Positions 30,493 to 40,000 of a stretch of DNA of 64,000 nt are shown here, one piece after another. A program made the translations under genes and the position numbers. Below the pieces are notes generated by a model. The model was not told the origin of the DNA and made no database searches. It saw only the letters and a program-made list of their open reading frames with translations. This stretch comes from Methylobacterium sp. Leaf465 (GTDB lineage: Bacteria > Pseudomonadota > Alphaproteobacteria > Rhizobiales > Beijerinckiaceae). Position 1 is the stretch's first letter. Every line of letters starts with the position of its first letter. The stretch lies in assembly GCF_001424705.1 (NCBI RefSeq), contig NZ_LMRA01000045.1, forward strand, positions 1,115 through 65,114. The letters are read 5' to 3'.

Positions 30493-31730
30493 GCGCCGGC
30501 TCCTGCGCTTGCGGCCTGTGTCGAGCCACGTCGATCGATCGGGATTACCGCGCCGCCGGCCGCGGCCGTTGCCGGAGCAGGAGCCGCGGGGGCCGGCGCC
30601 TGGGCAGCGACGGAAGGCTCATCCGGCACGCCTCGAGGCTGGCTCAAGGCCATTTCCTGGCGCAGGGCGTCGGTGATCGAGTCGAGCATGTAGGGGGTCG
30701 CGGCCGGGTCGACGGTGGCACCGAGGTCATCCTCGTCCATGAAGGTCTTGCGCACCGACACGGCGCAGAGGGCGAGGATCGTCGACGCGAAAGCGGCACA
30801 GACCGCCGGCACGAACACGAAGATCCGCAGGAAGGCGTGGACCTGCGCCTCGCTCACGTCGATCGGGTCGACGCCGTAGACCATGGCGGTGAAGGAGTGC
30901 AGCTGCGAGCGGTTGACCGAGTTGCGATAGGCCTGCTCGGCGTCGGCGACCTTGCGCTCCGCCGCGCCCCGATCGAGGTCGCCGCGGGCCTTGCGTGCCT
31001 CTTCGAGCATCTTCGTCACGGCGCCCCGGTCGGAGCCGGCCTTCGCGACGCTCGCATTGAGGGTCGCCGTGCGCGGATCGGTGACGCACTTCATGTTCGA
31101 GTAGCGCTGACCACGGCTGTTGGTGCCGTAGACGCGTTCGCAGCGCTGCGCCGGCAAGCCGGCGAGCTGGCTGGCGTTCTCGGCAGCGCGCTTCTCGATC
31201 TGATCGAGCTCGGTCGTGTACTGCGCGACCCGCGCATCCGCCGTGGCGATGCGGTTGTCGATGGTGCCGCGATCAGCCTGTGCGTCCTTCAGGGCGGTCT
31301 TCGCCTTGGCGGCGTCCATCAGGCGCGGATGAAACATCATTTCGCCGAGCTGGGACACCGACTTGGTGGTAACGCCGGCAGCGAAGATGATGCCGACGAT
31401 CGCCAGCGCGCGGATGAAATAAGAGCGCTGCGTGCGGGCCAGAATCCCGAGGGGGACGCGGCACAGCTCCACCGCCGCGTAGACCAGCGGGGCGAGGAGC
31501 ATGAAGTAGAACGCCTGCGAGTCGCCGTCGCTGTAGACGCCAGCGAACAGCCACGCTCCCCAGAGCGAGGCACCGATGACCATGAACTCGACGAGATAGG
31601 CGATCGCGACGTAGCCCCACTTGATGCGGTAGCCCCTCTCGATGTGTCGTTCGTGAGTCCAGCGGTCGGACTCCCGGCGCCAGTCTCGGGCTTCACGTTG
31701 CACGTCGCGGTTGGGCGGCGTCTTTCGCAT
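30489..31730 (-). CDS. Multi-pass membrane protein with internal coiled coil
   Basis: 413 aa from ATG 31730. The N-terminus is charged (about 35 residues), followed by three membrane helices (about 38-60, 70-92, 105-125). A long soluble helical stretch (about 135-290) carries a Cys-bounded loop (QRCERVYGTNSRGQRYSNMK). Another membrane region lies near 315-340 (IFVFVPAVCAAFASTILALC), and the C-terminus is Pro/Ala-rich. The layout resembles DUF4407-type membrane proteins but I cannot confirm that. Coupled to the downstream single-pass protein. The upstream ORF extension to 32009 is not supported. It faces a divergent spacer with a CtrA-like box. Confidence 0.7.
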   Translation of the reverse strand: MRKTPPNRDVQREARDWRRESDRWTHERHIERGYRIKWGYVAIAYLVEFMVIGASLWGAWLFAGVYSDGDSQAFYFMLLAPLVYAAVELCRVPLGILARTQRSYFIRALAIVGIIFAAGVTTKSVSQLGEMMFHPRLMDAAKAKTALKDAQADRGTIDNRIATADARVAQYTTELDQIEKRAAENASQLAGLPAQRCERVYGTNSRGQRYSNMKCVTDPRTATLNASVAKAGSDRGAVTKMLEEARKARGDLDRGAAERKVADAEQAYRNSVNRSQLHSFTAMVYGVDPIDVSEAQVHAFLRIFVFVPAVCAAFASTILALCAVSVRKTFMDEDDLGATVDPAATPYMLDSITDALRQEMALSQPRGVPDEPSVAAQAPAPAAPAPATAAAGGAVIPIDRRGSTQAASAGAGA

Positions 31731-31994
31731 GGGGCACTCGTGTCTCGAAACGCGACGCTGCGCGCTTAACCGTCCGTTAAGGCTTTGCCTTATGCGCATA
31801 TTGTGCCGTTTTTGCGCCGCATCAGCGGTGCTGACCAGCACGGTCTCCCCATCCGAATGGTCGCAGCCGACCATTTTGTTGTTTCCGCGTGTGTGCGCTG
31901 TTGCGCCGGGATGGCCCCGGTGCCCATGGTCATGGACGGACTGGGCCGGGGCGCGCCCGTCCATTGCTCCGGCCGCTGGAGACATCCCCGACTG
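31731..31994. promoter_or_regulatory. Divergent promoter spacer, membrane pair / antiporter
   Basis: 264 bases between two divergent starts (ATG 31730 on minus, ATG 31995 on plus). It is less GC-rich near 31760-31830 than the flanking genes, as expected for promoters, and contains a CtrA-like box at 31766-31780. No other motif is clear. Confidence 0.5.
31766..31780. promoter_or_regulatory. Candidate CtrA-binding box
   Basis: TTAA at 31766-31769, seven bases, then TTAA at 31777-31780 matches the core of the CtrA full site TTAA-N7-TTAA. The left half reads TTAAC. It lies 36 bases from the minus-strand gene start, so it would most directly affect the membrane-protein pair. Confidence 0.45.
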
Positions 31995-33836
31995 ATGACG
32001 GACGTGCACGCCGGCTCCTACAAGGAAGCGATCCTATTCCTCGTCACCGCGGGCGTGGTGGTGCCGTTGTTCCATCGGCTGCGCATCAGTCCGGTGCTGG
32101 GCTTCATCGGGGCGGGCGCACTCCTCGGTCCCTTCGGTCTCGGACGCTTCGCCGAGACGCACCACTGGGTCTCGACCTTCACCATCGCCAACCGGGCGGA
32201 GATCGCGCACCTCGCCGAGTTCGGCGTGATCTTCCTCATGTTCATGATCGGCGTCGAGCTCTCGTGGGAGCGTCTGCGAACGCTCCGCCGCCTCGTCTTC
32301 GGCCTCGGCTCCATCCAGGTCCTTGCCTCCTCGGTCGTGATCGGCCTGATCCTCCTGTCCCTGTCAGTGCCGCTCGCCGCCGCGATCATCGTCGGACTGG
32401 CCCTCGCTCTGTCCTCGACCGCGATCGTGCTGCCGGTCCTGGCGGACCAGAAGCGACTGAATACCCCGGCGGGCCGCGCAAGCTTCGCGGTCTTGCTGTT
32501 CCAGGACCTCGCGGTGGCCCCGGTCCTGTTTGCCATCGCGGTGCTCGGCAGGAACGACGGCTCGGATGTGGGGGGCGCCCTCGCCCTCGCTCTCGGTCAG
32601 GCGGCTGTCGCCATCGTGGTAATCGTCGTGGTGGGACGCGTGGCGCTGCGGCCGCTGTTCCAACTGGTGGCCCGAACGCGCTCGCCCGAGCTGTTCATGG
32701 CGGCCTGCCTCCTGGTCATCATCGGCACCGCCGTGACGGCTGCCGCCGCCGGGCTCTCGATGACCCTCGGCGCCTTCGTGGCCGGGCTGTTGCTGGCGGA
32801 GACCGAGTATCGCCGCGCGATCGAGGCGACGATCGACCCGTTCAAGGGCCTGCTGCTGGGGGTATTCTTCGTCTCCGTGGGCATGAATCTCGATCCAGCC
32901 CACCTCATGTCGGCCCCGGGCGCGGTGCTGGGGCTCGCCCTGGCCCTGATCCTCATCAAGGGCGCCATCATCGTCATCGCCGCGCGTTTCCTGAAGCTGT
33001 CCCGGGCAGTGGCCGTCGAAGCAGCCCTTCTGCTGGGTCCCGGCGGCGAGTTCGCCTTCGTGCTGATCGGTGGCGCCTTGGCGGGCGGGCTCGTGCCCGA
33101 GGAGGTCGGGCAGGCCGCCCTGGTCGTGACCACGGTGACCATGATCGCGATCCCGGCCCTCGCAGTGCTGGCACGACGCCTCGGCAAGCGGCTCTCGACC
33201 GCGCAGCTCGGCCGGGCGCGGGCCGAGCCGGTGCCGGATCGTCAGCAGAACCGGGTCATCATCGCGGGATACGGCCGCGTCGGGCGGCTCGTTGGCGAGA
33301 TGCTGGTCCGACACAAGATCCCATATCTCGCCCTCGACGCGGATGCGGCCCGAGTCTCGGAACATCGGCGTCTGGGTAATCCGGTCTACTTTGGGGATTC
33401 GGCCAATCCCGAGCTGCTGCGCCGCTGCGACATCGCCAATGCCCGGGCCCTCGTCGTTACCCTGGACAATCCCAGGGCCGTCGAGGCGGTGGTGGAAGCA
33501 GCCCGGGCCGAGCGGCGCGACATCACCATCGTGGCGCGGGCGCGCGATGCCCGACACGCCACCGCGCTCTACGAGATGGGCGTCGATGATGCGGTTCCCG
33601 AAACCATCGAGGCATCGCTCCAGCTCTCTGAAGCCGTCCTCGTCGATGTCGGCGTGCCGATGGGGCTCGTGATCGCTTCGATCCACGAACGACGCGACGA
33701 GTATCGGGCGATGCTGAAGCGGAAGGAGACCGAGGTCCGGCCGGCCTTTCGGGCTCGCCGCACCGTCGGCAAGGTCGTGGAAGTCCGGGACGCGACGCCT
33801 GCGGACGAGGCCAAACCGGTCAGCAAGACCGCCTGA
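31995..33836 (+). CDS. CPA2-family cation/proton antiporter (Kef type) with TrkA-N domain
   Basis: 613 aa from ATG 31995. About twelve membrane helices fill residues 8-385, with family motifs (SPVLGFIGAGALLGPFGL, ALSSTAIVLPVLADQK, FQDLAVAPVLFAIAVL). A cytoplasmic RCK/TrkA-N NAD-binding domain follows from about 415 (VIIAGYGRVGRLVGEMLVRH, YFGDSANPELLRR). Such proteins exchange K+ or Na+ for protons and often protect against electrophiles or pH change; KefB versus KefC cannot be decided. An extension to 31785 has no RBS and no family similarity. The gene is divergent from the membrane pair. Confidence 0.9.
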   Translation: MTDVHAGSYKEAILFLVTAGVVVPLFHRLRISPVLGFIGAGALLGPFGLGRFAETHHWVSTFTIANRAEIAHLAEFGVIFLMFMIGVELSWERLRTLRRLVFGLGSIQVLASSVVIGLILLSLSVPLAAAIIVGLALALSSTAIVLPVLADQKRLNTPAGRASFAVLLFQDLAVAPVLFAIAVLGRNDGSDVGGALALALGQAAVAIVVIVVVGRVALRPLFQLVARTRSPELFMAACLLVIIGTAVTAAAAGLSMTLGAFVAGLLLAETEYRRAIEATIDPFKGLLLGVFFVSVGMNLDPAHLMSAPGAVLGLALALILIKGAIIVIAARFLKLSRAVAVEAALLLGPGGEFAFVLIGGALAGGLVPEEVGQAALVVTTVTMIAIPALAVLARRLGKRLSTAQLGRARAEPVPDRQQNRVIIAGYGRVGRLVGEMLVRHKIPYLALDADAARVSEHRRLGNPVYFGDSANPELLRRCDIANARALVVTLDNPRAVEAVVEAARAERRDITIVARARDARHATALYEMGVDDAVPETIEASLQLSEAVLVDVGVPMGLVIASIHERRDEYRAMLKRKETEVRPAFRARRTVGKVVEVRDATPADEAKPVSKTA

Positions 33837-33854
33837 GGAACGAACCCGAGCGCT

Positions 33855-34397
33855 TCAGAGCAGCCGGCCCTGGCCACGGGGGGGCATCACGGGCACGGAC
33901 AGGGAGTTCGAAGCGGATGGTTTGGATGGACCGGGGACCGTGCCGCTCCGCCCGGCCTTGAGCCCCGGTGGCGGCTTCGGAGATGCCGGCTTGAGGGCAT
34001 CGGGCGGCTTCGGCGTTCGGGCCTTGCCCCGACGGACGGACGAATGGGCTGCCGGATCCATGCCGGGCGCGTAGCTGCAGCGATAGACGATCTCGTCCGG
34101 CGGACCGAGGCCGGTGTCGAGCGGGATCGTCACCGTATCTTCGTTGAAGCGCCATTTGCGCGTGCCCTTGTCCCAGTAAAGCCAGATCGTCGTCGGATGC
34201 CCCTGGATCGAGAAGATCGCCGCCTTCTTGGAGACCGCCCGGATGGTGCGCGGCTCGTACATTCCCTTGGCCCGGTAGGCGTCCGCGAAGGAGGCGGGTT
34301 GCCGGTCGATGAAGGTGTTGCGCACCACCTGAATCGTCGCGCCCGGCTCCGAAAGGAACCGCTTGAAATCGCTCAACGAGCGCAACGCGAGCGCCAT
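33855..34397 (-). CDS. Hypothetical protein
   Basis: 180 aa from ATG 34397, with GGAG eight bases upstream. The N-terminal ~110 residues look globular (LSDFKRFLSEPGATIQVVRN, GHPTTIWLYWDKGTRKWRF). The C-terminal ~70 are Pro/Lys/Ser-rich and probably disordered. It lacks a signal peptide or membrane helix. No family is recognised. It converges on the antiporter gene (18 bases between stops). Confidence 0.65.
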   Translation of the reverse strand: MALALRSLSDFKRFLSEPGATIQVVRNTFIDRQPASFADAYRAKGMYEPRTIRAVSKKAAIFSIQGHPTTIWLYWDKGTRKWRFNEDTVTIPLDTGLGPPDEIVYRCSYAPGMDPAAHSSVRRGKARTPKPPDALKPASPKPPPGLKAGRSGTVPGPSKPSASNSLSVPVMPPRGQGRLL

Positions 34398-34636
34398 GTC
34401 GGTCACTCCCAACTCAACCCGAAGACCATGCGCCCTGACGACTTGCCCTGACTTGCACGAGACCGTGGGGCCAAGATGTTCGATTCAGATGACAAGTCCT
34501 GTTCGCTGGAATAACGTCCGCTTGGCACTATCAACAGAAATCCTGGGTTATACCCAGCTTAACGTATGTGACTCGGCCAGGCGTCGGGCGCGGGTCGGGT
34601 CTTGACCACGACACCGGCTTCCCGCGTTGTCACCCC
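34398..34636. other. Divergent spacer with a 15-base palindrome
   Basis: 239 bases between the hypothetical gene (minus) and the VWA gene (plus). It is AT-richer around 34470-34570 than the surroundings. It contains a perfect inverted repeat CTGGGT-TAT-ACCCAG at 34543-34557, about 80 bases before the VWA start, which is a candidate operator. No gene is visible. Confidence 0.45.
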
Positions 34637-35812
34637 ATGCTGCTCCAGTTCTTCACCGCCTTGCGCGACGCCAAGGTCCCCGTCACGCTGCGGGAGTTCC
34701 TGACGCTCCTGGGTGCGCTCGACCGGGACCTCGCCGAGAAGCGGATCGAGGAGTTCTACCTCCTGGCCCGTACGACCCTGGTGAAGGACGAGCGCAACCT
34801 CGACCGTTTCGACCGCGTGTTCGGCACCGTGTTCAAGGGCATCGAGACCCTGGGCGCGGCATCCGAACCGACGCCGATCCCCAAGGAATGGCTGCGCAAG
34901 CTCGCCGAGAAGTACCTCACCGATGCGGAGAAGGCGGAACTGCAGGCGCTCGGCTGGGACAATCTGTTCGAGACCCTGAAACAGCGCCTCGCCGAACAGC
35001 GCGAGCGCCACCAGGGCGGCAACAAGTGGATCGGCACCGGCGGCACCTCGCCGTTCGGGGCCTACGGCTACAATCCGGAGGGCATCCGGATCGGCCAGGA
35101 CGGCAACCGCAACTTCCGCGCCGTGAAGGTCTGGGACAAGCGAGAATTCCGGGACCTGGACGACACGGTCGAGCTCGGCGCCCGCAACATGCGGGTCGCT
35201 CTGCGACGCCTGCGCCGCTTCGCCCGCAGCGGCGCGGCGGACGAACTCGACCTCGACGGAACGATCCGCGAGACCGCCGCCAAGGGCTATCTCGACGTGA
35301 GGCTCCGGCCGGAGCGGCGCAATGCCGTGAAGGTCTTACTGTTCCTCGACGTGGGCGGCTCGATGGACTTCCACGTGGCTTTGGCCGAGGAGTTGTTCTC
35401 CGCTGCCCGCTCGGAGTTCAAGCACTTCGAGCACTTCTACTTCCACAACTGCCCCTACGAGCGCGTCTGGCGCGAGAACCGGCGCCGGCACGACGAGACA
35501 CTGCCACTCCTCGACGTGCTGCGGACCTATCCGCCGGACTATCGCGTGGTGTTCGTCGGCGACGCCTCCATGAGCCCGTACGAGATCGCCATGGCGGGCG
35601 GATCGGTGGAGCACTGGAACGAGGAACCCGGCGAGGTCTGGCTGAACCGCATCCTCGAGCGGTTTCCGAAGACGGTCTGGCTGAACCCCGTTCCGGCGGA
35701 ACACTGGGCCTACACCCAGTCGATCGGGATGATCCGCCGGCTGATGGGAGAGCGCATGTTCCCACTCAACCTCGAAGGCATCGATGCGGCGATGCGGACT
35801 TTGGTCCGGTAA
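34637..35812 (+). CDS. CoxE-like VWA-domain protein
   Basis: 391 aa from ATG 34637. The N-terminal half is the CoxE/DUF-type region (MLLQFFTALRDAKVPVTLRE, VFKGIETLGAASEPTPIPKE). The VWA domain carries the variant MIDAS LFLDVGGSMDFHV near residue 238 and VVFVGDASMSPYEIA. VWA proteins of this kind partner MoxR ATPases in metal-centre insertion or complex assembly. The only MoxR gene in view is at 28892-29776. The client complex is not evident from neighbours. Confidence 0.9.
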   Translation: MLLQFFTALRDAKVPVTLREFLTLLGALDRDLAEKRIEEFYLLARTTLVKDERNLDRFDRVFGTVFKGIETLGAASEPTPIPKEWLRKLAEKYLTDAEKAELQALGWDNLFETLKQRLAEQRERHQGGNKWIGTGGTSPFGAYGYNPEGIRIGQDGNRNFRAVKVWDKREFRDLDDTVELGARNMRVALRRLRRFARSGAADELDLDGTIRETAAKGYLDVRLRPERRNAVKVLLFLDVGGSMDFHVALAEELFSAARSEFKHFEHFYFHNCPYERVWRENRRRHDETLPLLDVLRTYPPDYRVVFVGDASMSPYEIAMAGGSVEHWNEEPGEVWLNRILERFPKTVWLNPVPAEHWAYTQSIGMIRRLMGERMFPLNLEGIDAAMRTLVR

Positions 35813-35886
35813 GTTACTCTACCGCCATCGGAAATCCGGCGCCGGGCTCGGGCGGCCTTGCGCGCTGGCGGGCTCCGAGCGCCCCT

Positions 35887-36207
35887 TCAGCCCTGACGCG
35901 CCGGCGTCGTGACGCTGAGCCCGTCCAGCTCCGGGGTGATGCGGATCTGGCAGCACAGCCGCGAGGTCGCGCGCACGTCGGAGGCGAAATCGAGCATGTC
36001 CTGCTCCATCGCCTCGGCGGGACCCACGACCTCGGCCCAGGCCGCATCGACGTAGACGTGGCAGGTGGCGCAGGCACAGGCGCCGCCGCATTCCGCATCG
36101 ATCCCCGGTACGTTGTTGCGGATCGCCGCTTCCATCACGGTCGATCCCACGTCGCCCTCCACGGTCCTGGCCGTTCCGGCGTGGTCGACGTAGGTGATCT
36201 TGGGCAT
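35887..36207 (-). CDS. 2Fe-2S ferredoxin (adrenodoxin type)
   Basis: 106 aa, the usual length. Cluster ligands fit the C-x5-C-x2-C ... C pattern: Cys40, Cys46, Cys49 (AECGGACACATCHVYV) and Cys86 (SRLCCQI). Such ferredoxins donate electrons to cytochrome P450s, oxygenases or assembly systems; no partner is adjacent. The ATG at 36207 has GGAG about six bases upstream. The upstream ORF extension is not supported. Confidence 0.95.
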   Translation of the reverse strand: MPKITYVDHAGTARTVEGDVGSTVMEAAIRNNVPGIDAECGGACACATCHVYVDAAWAEVVGPAEAMEQDMLDFASDVRATSRLCCQIRITPELDGLSVTTPARQG

Positions 36208-36388
36208 CGGGGGCTCCGGGCTCGGACAACGCGTAGTACGGCCGGTTGTGCGGCGCAGAGCCTGCCTTGAAGGGGCAGGCCTCCGAATGCAAGCGCGCTC
36301 GCCGACCGGGCGATGTTTCCTGCGCTTACGCCGCAGCGGCCGCGCCGTTCCATCGACGATCCGCGACGCGACGTCCGGGCTCGGTATT

Positions 36389-36739
36389 TCAGAGGGGTCG
36401 CGTCGAGGTCGCGAGGGTTTCGGCGATTGCGGCGGCGAGCGTTTCGGCGGGGACGTCCGTCCCACCGGCGCGCAGCGCGTCCTCGATCGCCCCCGAGATC
36501 CGGGCGACGCGGACCGCGCCGATCCCGAGAGCCGAGCCCTTCAGGGTATGGGCGAGGTCGGCCCGCTCGGCCGGCTCCCGGTCCGGATCGACGATTCCCG
36601 GCAGGAGGCGGTGGCACTGGGCCGCGAAGAGCCCGAGGAGCTCCGCGGCCAGCGCGGCGTCGCCGAAGGTCTGGCGCGACAGGTGGTCGGCATCGAGGAG
36701 CACCGCCGCCGACGGGTCTGGGAAATCCGGTTCTCGCAC
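36389..36739 (-). CDS. Hpt-domain phosphotransfer protein
   Basis: 116 aa from GTG 36739 (GAGGA close upstream). It is almost entirely one histidine-phosphotransfer four-helix domain, with phospho-acceptor His64 in DLAHTLKGSALGIGA. No histidine kinase or response regulator gene is adjacent, so it is an orphan Hpt. It lies divergent to the giant polar-growth-type gene. In alphaproteobacteria stand-alone Hpt proteins can serve CtrA-controlling relays (ChpT is a different fold), so the partner must be found elsewhere. Confidence 0.85.
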   Translation of the reverse strand: MREPDFPDPSAAVLLDADHLSRQTFGDAALAAELLGLFAAQCHRLLPGIVDPDREPAERADLAHTLKGSALGIGAVRVARISGAIEDALRAGGTDVPAETLAAAIAETLATSTRPL

Positions 36740-37018
36740 TGCATCCTCGCGCGCCTGCGGCGGCGGCCATCCTGGCTATCCACAGCTGAGCCCCGCCGTC
36801 GTTCGCTTCCGTCTACGCGTTGAGGCATCATGCAGAAAGACGACGGCGCGGTACCGGCCCTCGGCTTGGTAACCATTCCGTTAAGGTTTTTTGGGCGCTG
36901 CGGCCGGCTCGGGTATCCGAGCCCTGTGCCGAAGTCTAAAGTTCCTTGGTAAATTGGTAAAAGTAACCTTGATCGACGGGCGCGGCCGCCGATCGGGATA
37001 CGCGTAACGAGGCGTTGA
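36740..37018. promoter_or_regulatory. Divergent promoter spacer, Hpt gene / giant repeat protein
   Basis: 279 bases with an AT-rich core at 36870-36970 (for example TTTTTT near 36887). It holds a 7-bp hairpin GGCTCGG-GTAT-CCGAGCC at 36906-36923 and an exact tandem octamer TTGGTAAA TTGGTAAA at 36946-36961. A DnaA-box-like CTATCCACA lies at 36776-36784. The giant gene's RBS GAGG sits seven bases before ATG 37019. Confidence 0.5.
36946..36961 (+). repeat. Tandem octamer TTGGTAAA x2
   Basis: Two exact head-to-tail copies of TTGGTAAA, followed by AAGTAACC, about 57 bases before the start of the giant gene. Spacing of one 8-base unit and the AT-rich setting suggest a regulator binding site or core promoter. 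Confidence 0.5.
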
Positions 37019-40000
37019 ATGGCCACGGAAAAGAAGCTCAAGGACCCGGCCGAGGCGGCTCTGTCGGCGATCGAGCAGGCTCTCAACCTCGACGCTTTCG
37101 CTCAGGGCGACGAGGCATCCCGGGTGGAACCCCGCCTGCCGGATGTCGGCGACGGCGATCCCTTGCGCGATCCCAGCGGTCGCCTCGCGCCGCCCCGCCT
37201 CGACCTCGACCAGCCCCTCGCCTCGGACCTGCCGCCGCCGGACCGCAACCGGCCGCGCCGCGAAGGCGGCCTCCTGCCGCCCGACCGTTCCATGGTGGCC
37301 AACGACGATCGCCAGAACATCGGCATCCTGCAGCAGACCCTGCGCGTGCGCCCCTCGCGCACCCCCTACCTCATCGCCGCCGCGGCGGGCGCCCTCTGGA
37401 TCGCCGGCCTCCTCGCCCTGGCCTGGGTGCAGTCCTCCGGCGACCTGCGCGGCTTCTTCCAGGGCCTGACCGCGCTCCAGGGCGCCGTGGCGGCGACCGC
37501 CCTCGTGGGCCCCGTGGTGCTGTTCGCCATCATGGGGATGCTCGCCGTGCGCGCCCAGGAGATGCGCCTCGTCGCCCGCGCCGTGGGCGAGGTGGCGATC
37601 CGTCTGGCCGAGCCCGAGAACTTCTCCACCGACGCGGTGCTCACCATGTCGCAGACCGTCCGGCGCGAGGTCGCGGCGGTCGGCGACGGCGTCGAGCGTG
37701 CCCTGGCCCGGGCGGGCGAGCTCGAGACCCTGGTGCGCGGCGAGATCGCGACCCTGGAGCGGGCCTATTCCGACAACGAGATCCGCATCCGCTCCCTCGT
37801 CGAGGAGCTCGTCGCCCAGCGCGAGTCGATCATCGCCAATGCCGAGCGCGTGCGCGGGGCCATCACGGGCACCCACCAGAGCCTGACGGCGGAGCTCGAC
37901 GGCGCCGCCGAGCGCATCGTCTCCGCGGTGAACGGCGCCGGCGACCGGGTCACCAGCGCCCTCGATGCCCGCGGCGAGGCCATCACCTCGGCCCTCGGCG
38001 ACCGCGGCGACGCGATCACCGCCGCCCTCGGCGAGGCCGGCGACCGGGTGGTCGAGCTGGTCTCCGGCCGCGGCGACGACCTCGTGCAGCGCCTCGCCTC
38101 CACCAGCGAGGGGGTGCGCGGCAGCCTCGCGGAGGTCGGCAGCGCCCTCACCCTGTCCCTGGAGACCCGGGCCGACGAGGTCACCCGGGCCTTCGAGCGC
38201 ACCGGCGGCATCCTCACCACCACCCTGGCGGAGAATGCCGGGCAGGTGGCGCGGACCCTGGCCCAGACCGGTTCCGAGGTCATCGAGGCCCTGAACCGCC
38301 AGGGCGGCGAAGTCCGCCAGACCTTCGAACTGTCCGCGCGCGGCCTCGAAGAGGCCTTCCTGGCCCGCGGCTCCGAGCTGACGGCCCAGTTCTCCTCCAC
38401 GGGCGGCGAGATCACCGCGCGCTTCGCCGAGACGGGCGATGCCCTGCGCGCCCACTTCGCCGAGACCGGCGCCGCCCTCACCCACGACATCTCCGTGCGC
38501 GGCGATGCCCTGCGCAGCGAGATCGAGACCGCCGGCACCGGCGTGTCCGCCCTCATCGAGGCCCGGGCCCGCGAGGCCCAGACGGGTCTGGCCGCCGCCG
38601 CCGGCAGCATCATCGAGACCTTCACGGCCCGCGCCGACGGCGTGCGGGAGGACCTCGTCCGCTCCGTCGACGGCATCGCCTCCGGCCTCGACACCCAGGG
38701 CGGCGCCCTGGCCGATCGCATCGAGACCGCCGCGGCCCGCCTGCACGAGACCATCACGGTCCACGGCTCGGAAGTCTCGAACCTGTTCGAGACCCGCGGC
38801 CGCGACACTCAGGCCGGCCTGGCGCTGGCCGCCAGCGCGATCATCGAGAGCTTCGGCGCCCGCGCGGACGCCCTCCGGGAGACCCTGATCGGCTCGGTGG
38901 AGGACGCGACGACCCGCCTCGACGAGCGCGGCGGCACCCTGGCCGAGCGCATCGAGGCCGCAGCCACCCGCCTGCGGGAGACGATCGACGTGCATGGCGG
39001 TTCGGTCTCCGAGCGCATCGACGCGTCGGGCCGCGAGGCCCAGGCCGCCCTGGCCCTTGCCGCCAGCGCCATCGTGGAGACCTTCGGCAACCGGGCCGGC
39101 GGCGTGCGCGACGACCTCCTCCGCTCGGTGGAAGGCCTCGCCAACGGTCTGGACCAGCACGGCGCGGCCCTGGCCGAGCGCATCGAGACGGTGGCGAACC
39201 AGCTGCATCGGACCGTCACGGTCGAGGGCGCGACCCTGGAATCCACCCTTGGGGCGACCGGCGATCGCGTCGGCGAACTCGTGCGCCTGCGGACGCAGGA
39301 AGCCACGCAGACGCTCGAGGGCGCCCTGTCGGCCCTCGGCTACACCTTCGAGACCCGGGCCCTGGAGGCGGTGGACAGCCTGCGCGCCACGGCCGCGACC
39401 CTCGAATCCGAGATCGGCAACCGGACGTCCGAGGCCGCCGACACCTTCCGCCGCAGCGCGGAGGAGACCACCGTGGCCCTCGGCGCCAGCACCACCGAGG
39501 CCGCGCAGTCCCTGCGCCGCGCCTCCGCCAGCGCCACCGGCGAGCTGGAGGCCCGCACCGTCGAGGCGGTGCAGATCTTCGAGACCCGGCTGGCCGCCAC
39601 GTCAGCCGATCTCGCGGCCCGGACCGCCGAGGCGGCCGAGCTCCTGCGCAACGCCGCCGACGGCCTCGGCGGCACGGTGGGCAGCAGGGCCAGCGCCTCC
39701 ATCGAGGCCCTGCGCAGCACCCTGGATGCCGTCAACGACGAGCTGGCCCGGCGCGCCGAGGAGGCCGCCGGCACCATCGCCCGCGCGGCCGACGGCCTCG
39801 GCGGCGATCTCATCGCCCGCATCCGCGACGTCGAGACGGTCTTCGACAACCACGGCCGGACCCTGGGCAACCTCATCGCCTCCCAGGCGCAGGACGCCCA
39901 GACCCAGCTCGCCAATACCGGGCGCGACATCGTGCTGGCCGTCACCGCGCAGGGCGCGCGGGTGAACGACGCCCTCAACCAGACCGGCGCCAGCTTCGCC

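Noticed and set aside
30493-32009. Start at 32009 for the membrane protein
   Set aside because: The first ~90 residues do not look like protein of this family, and they would cover the divergent promoter and the start of the antiporter gene.
36776-36784. CTATCCACA resembling a DnaA box near the giant gene
   Set aside because: Only one copy with a mismatch and no origin genes or cluster of boxes; not an origin.
36906-36923. 7-bp hairpin GGCTCGG-GTAT-CCGAGCC as a terminator of the Hpt or ferredoxin region
   Set aside because: No U tract follows in either direction that fits a gene end; it lies within a divergent promoter spacer.
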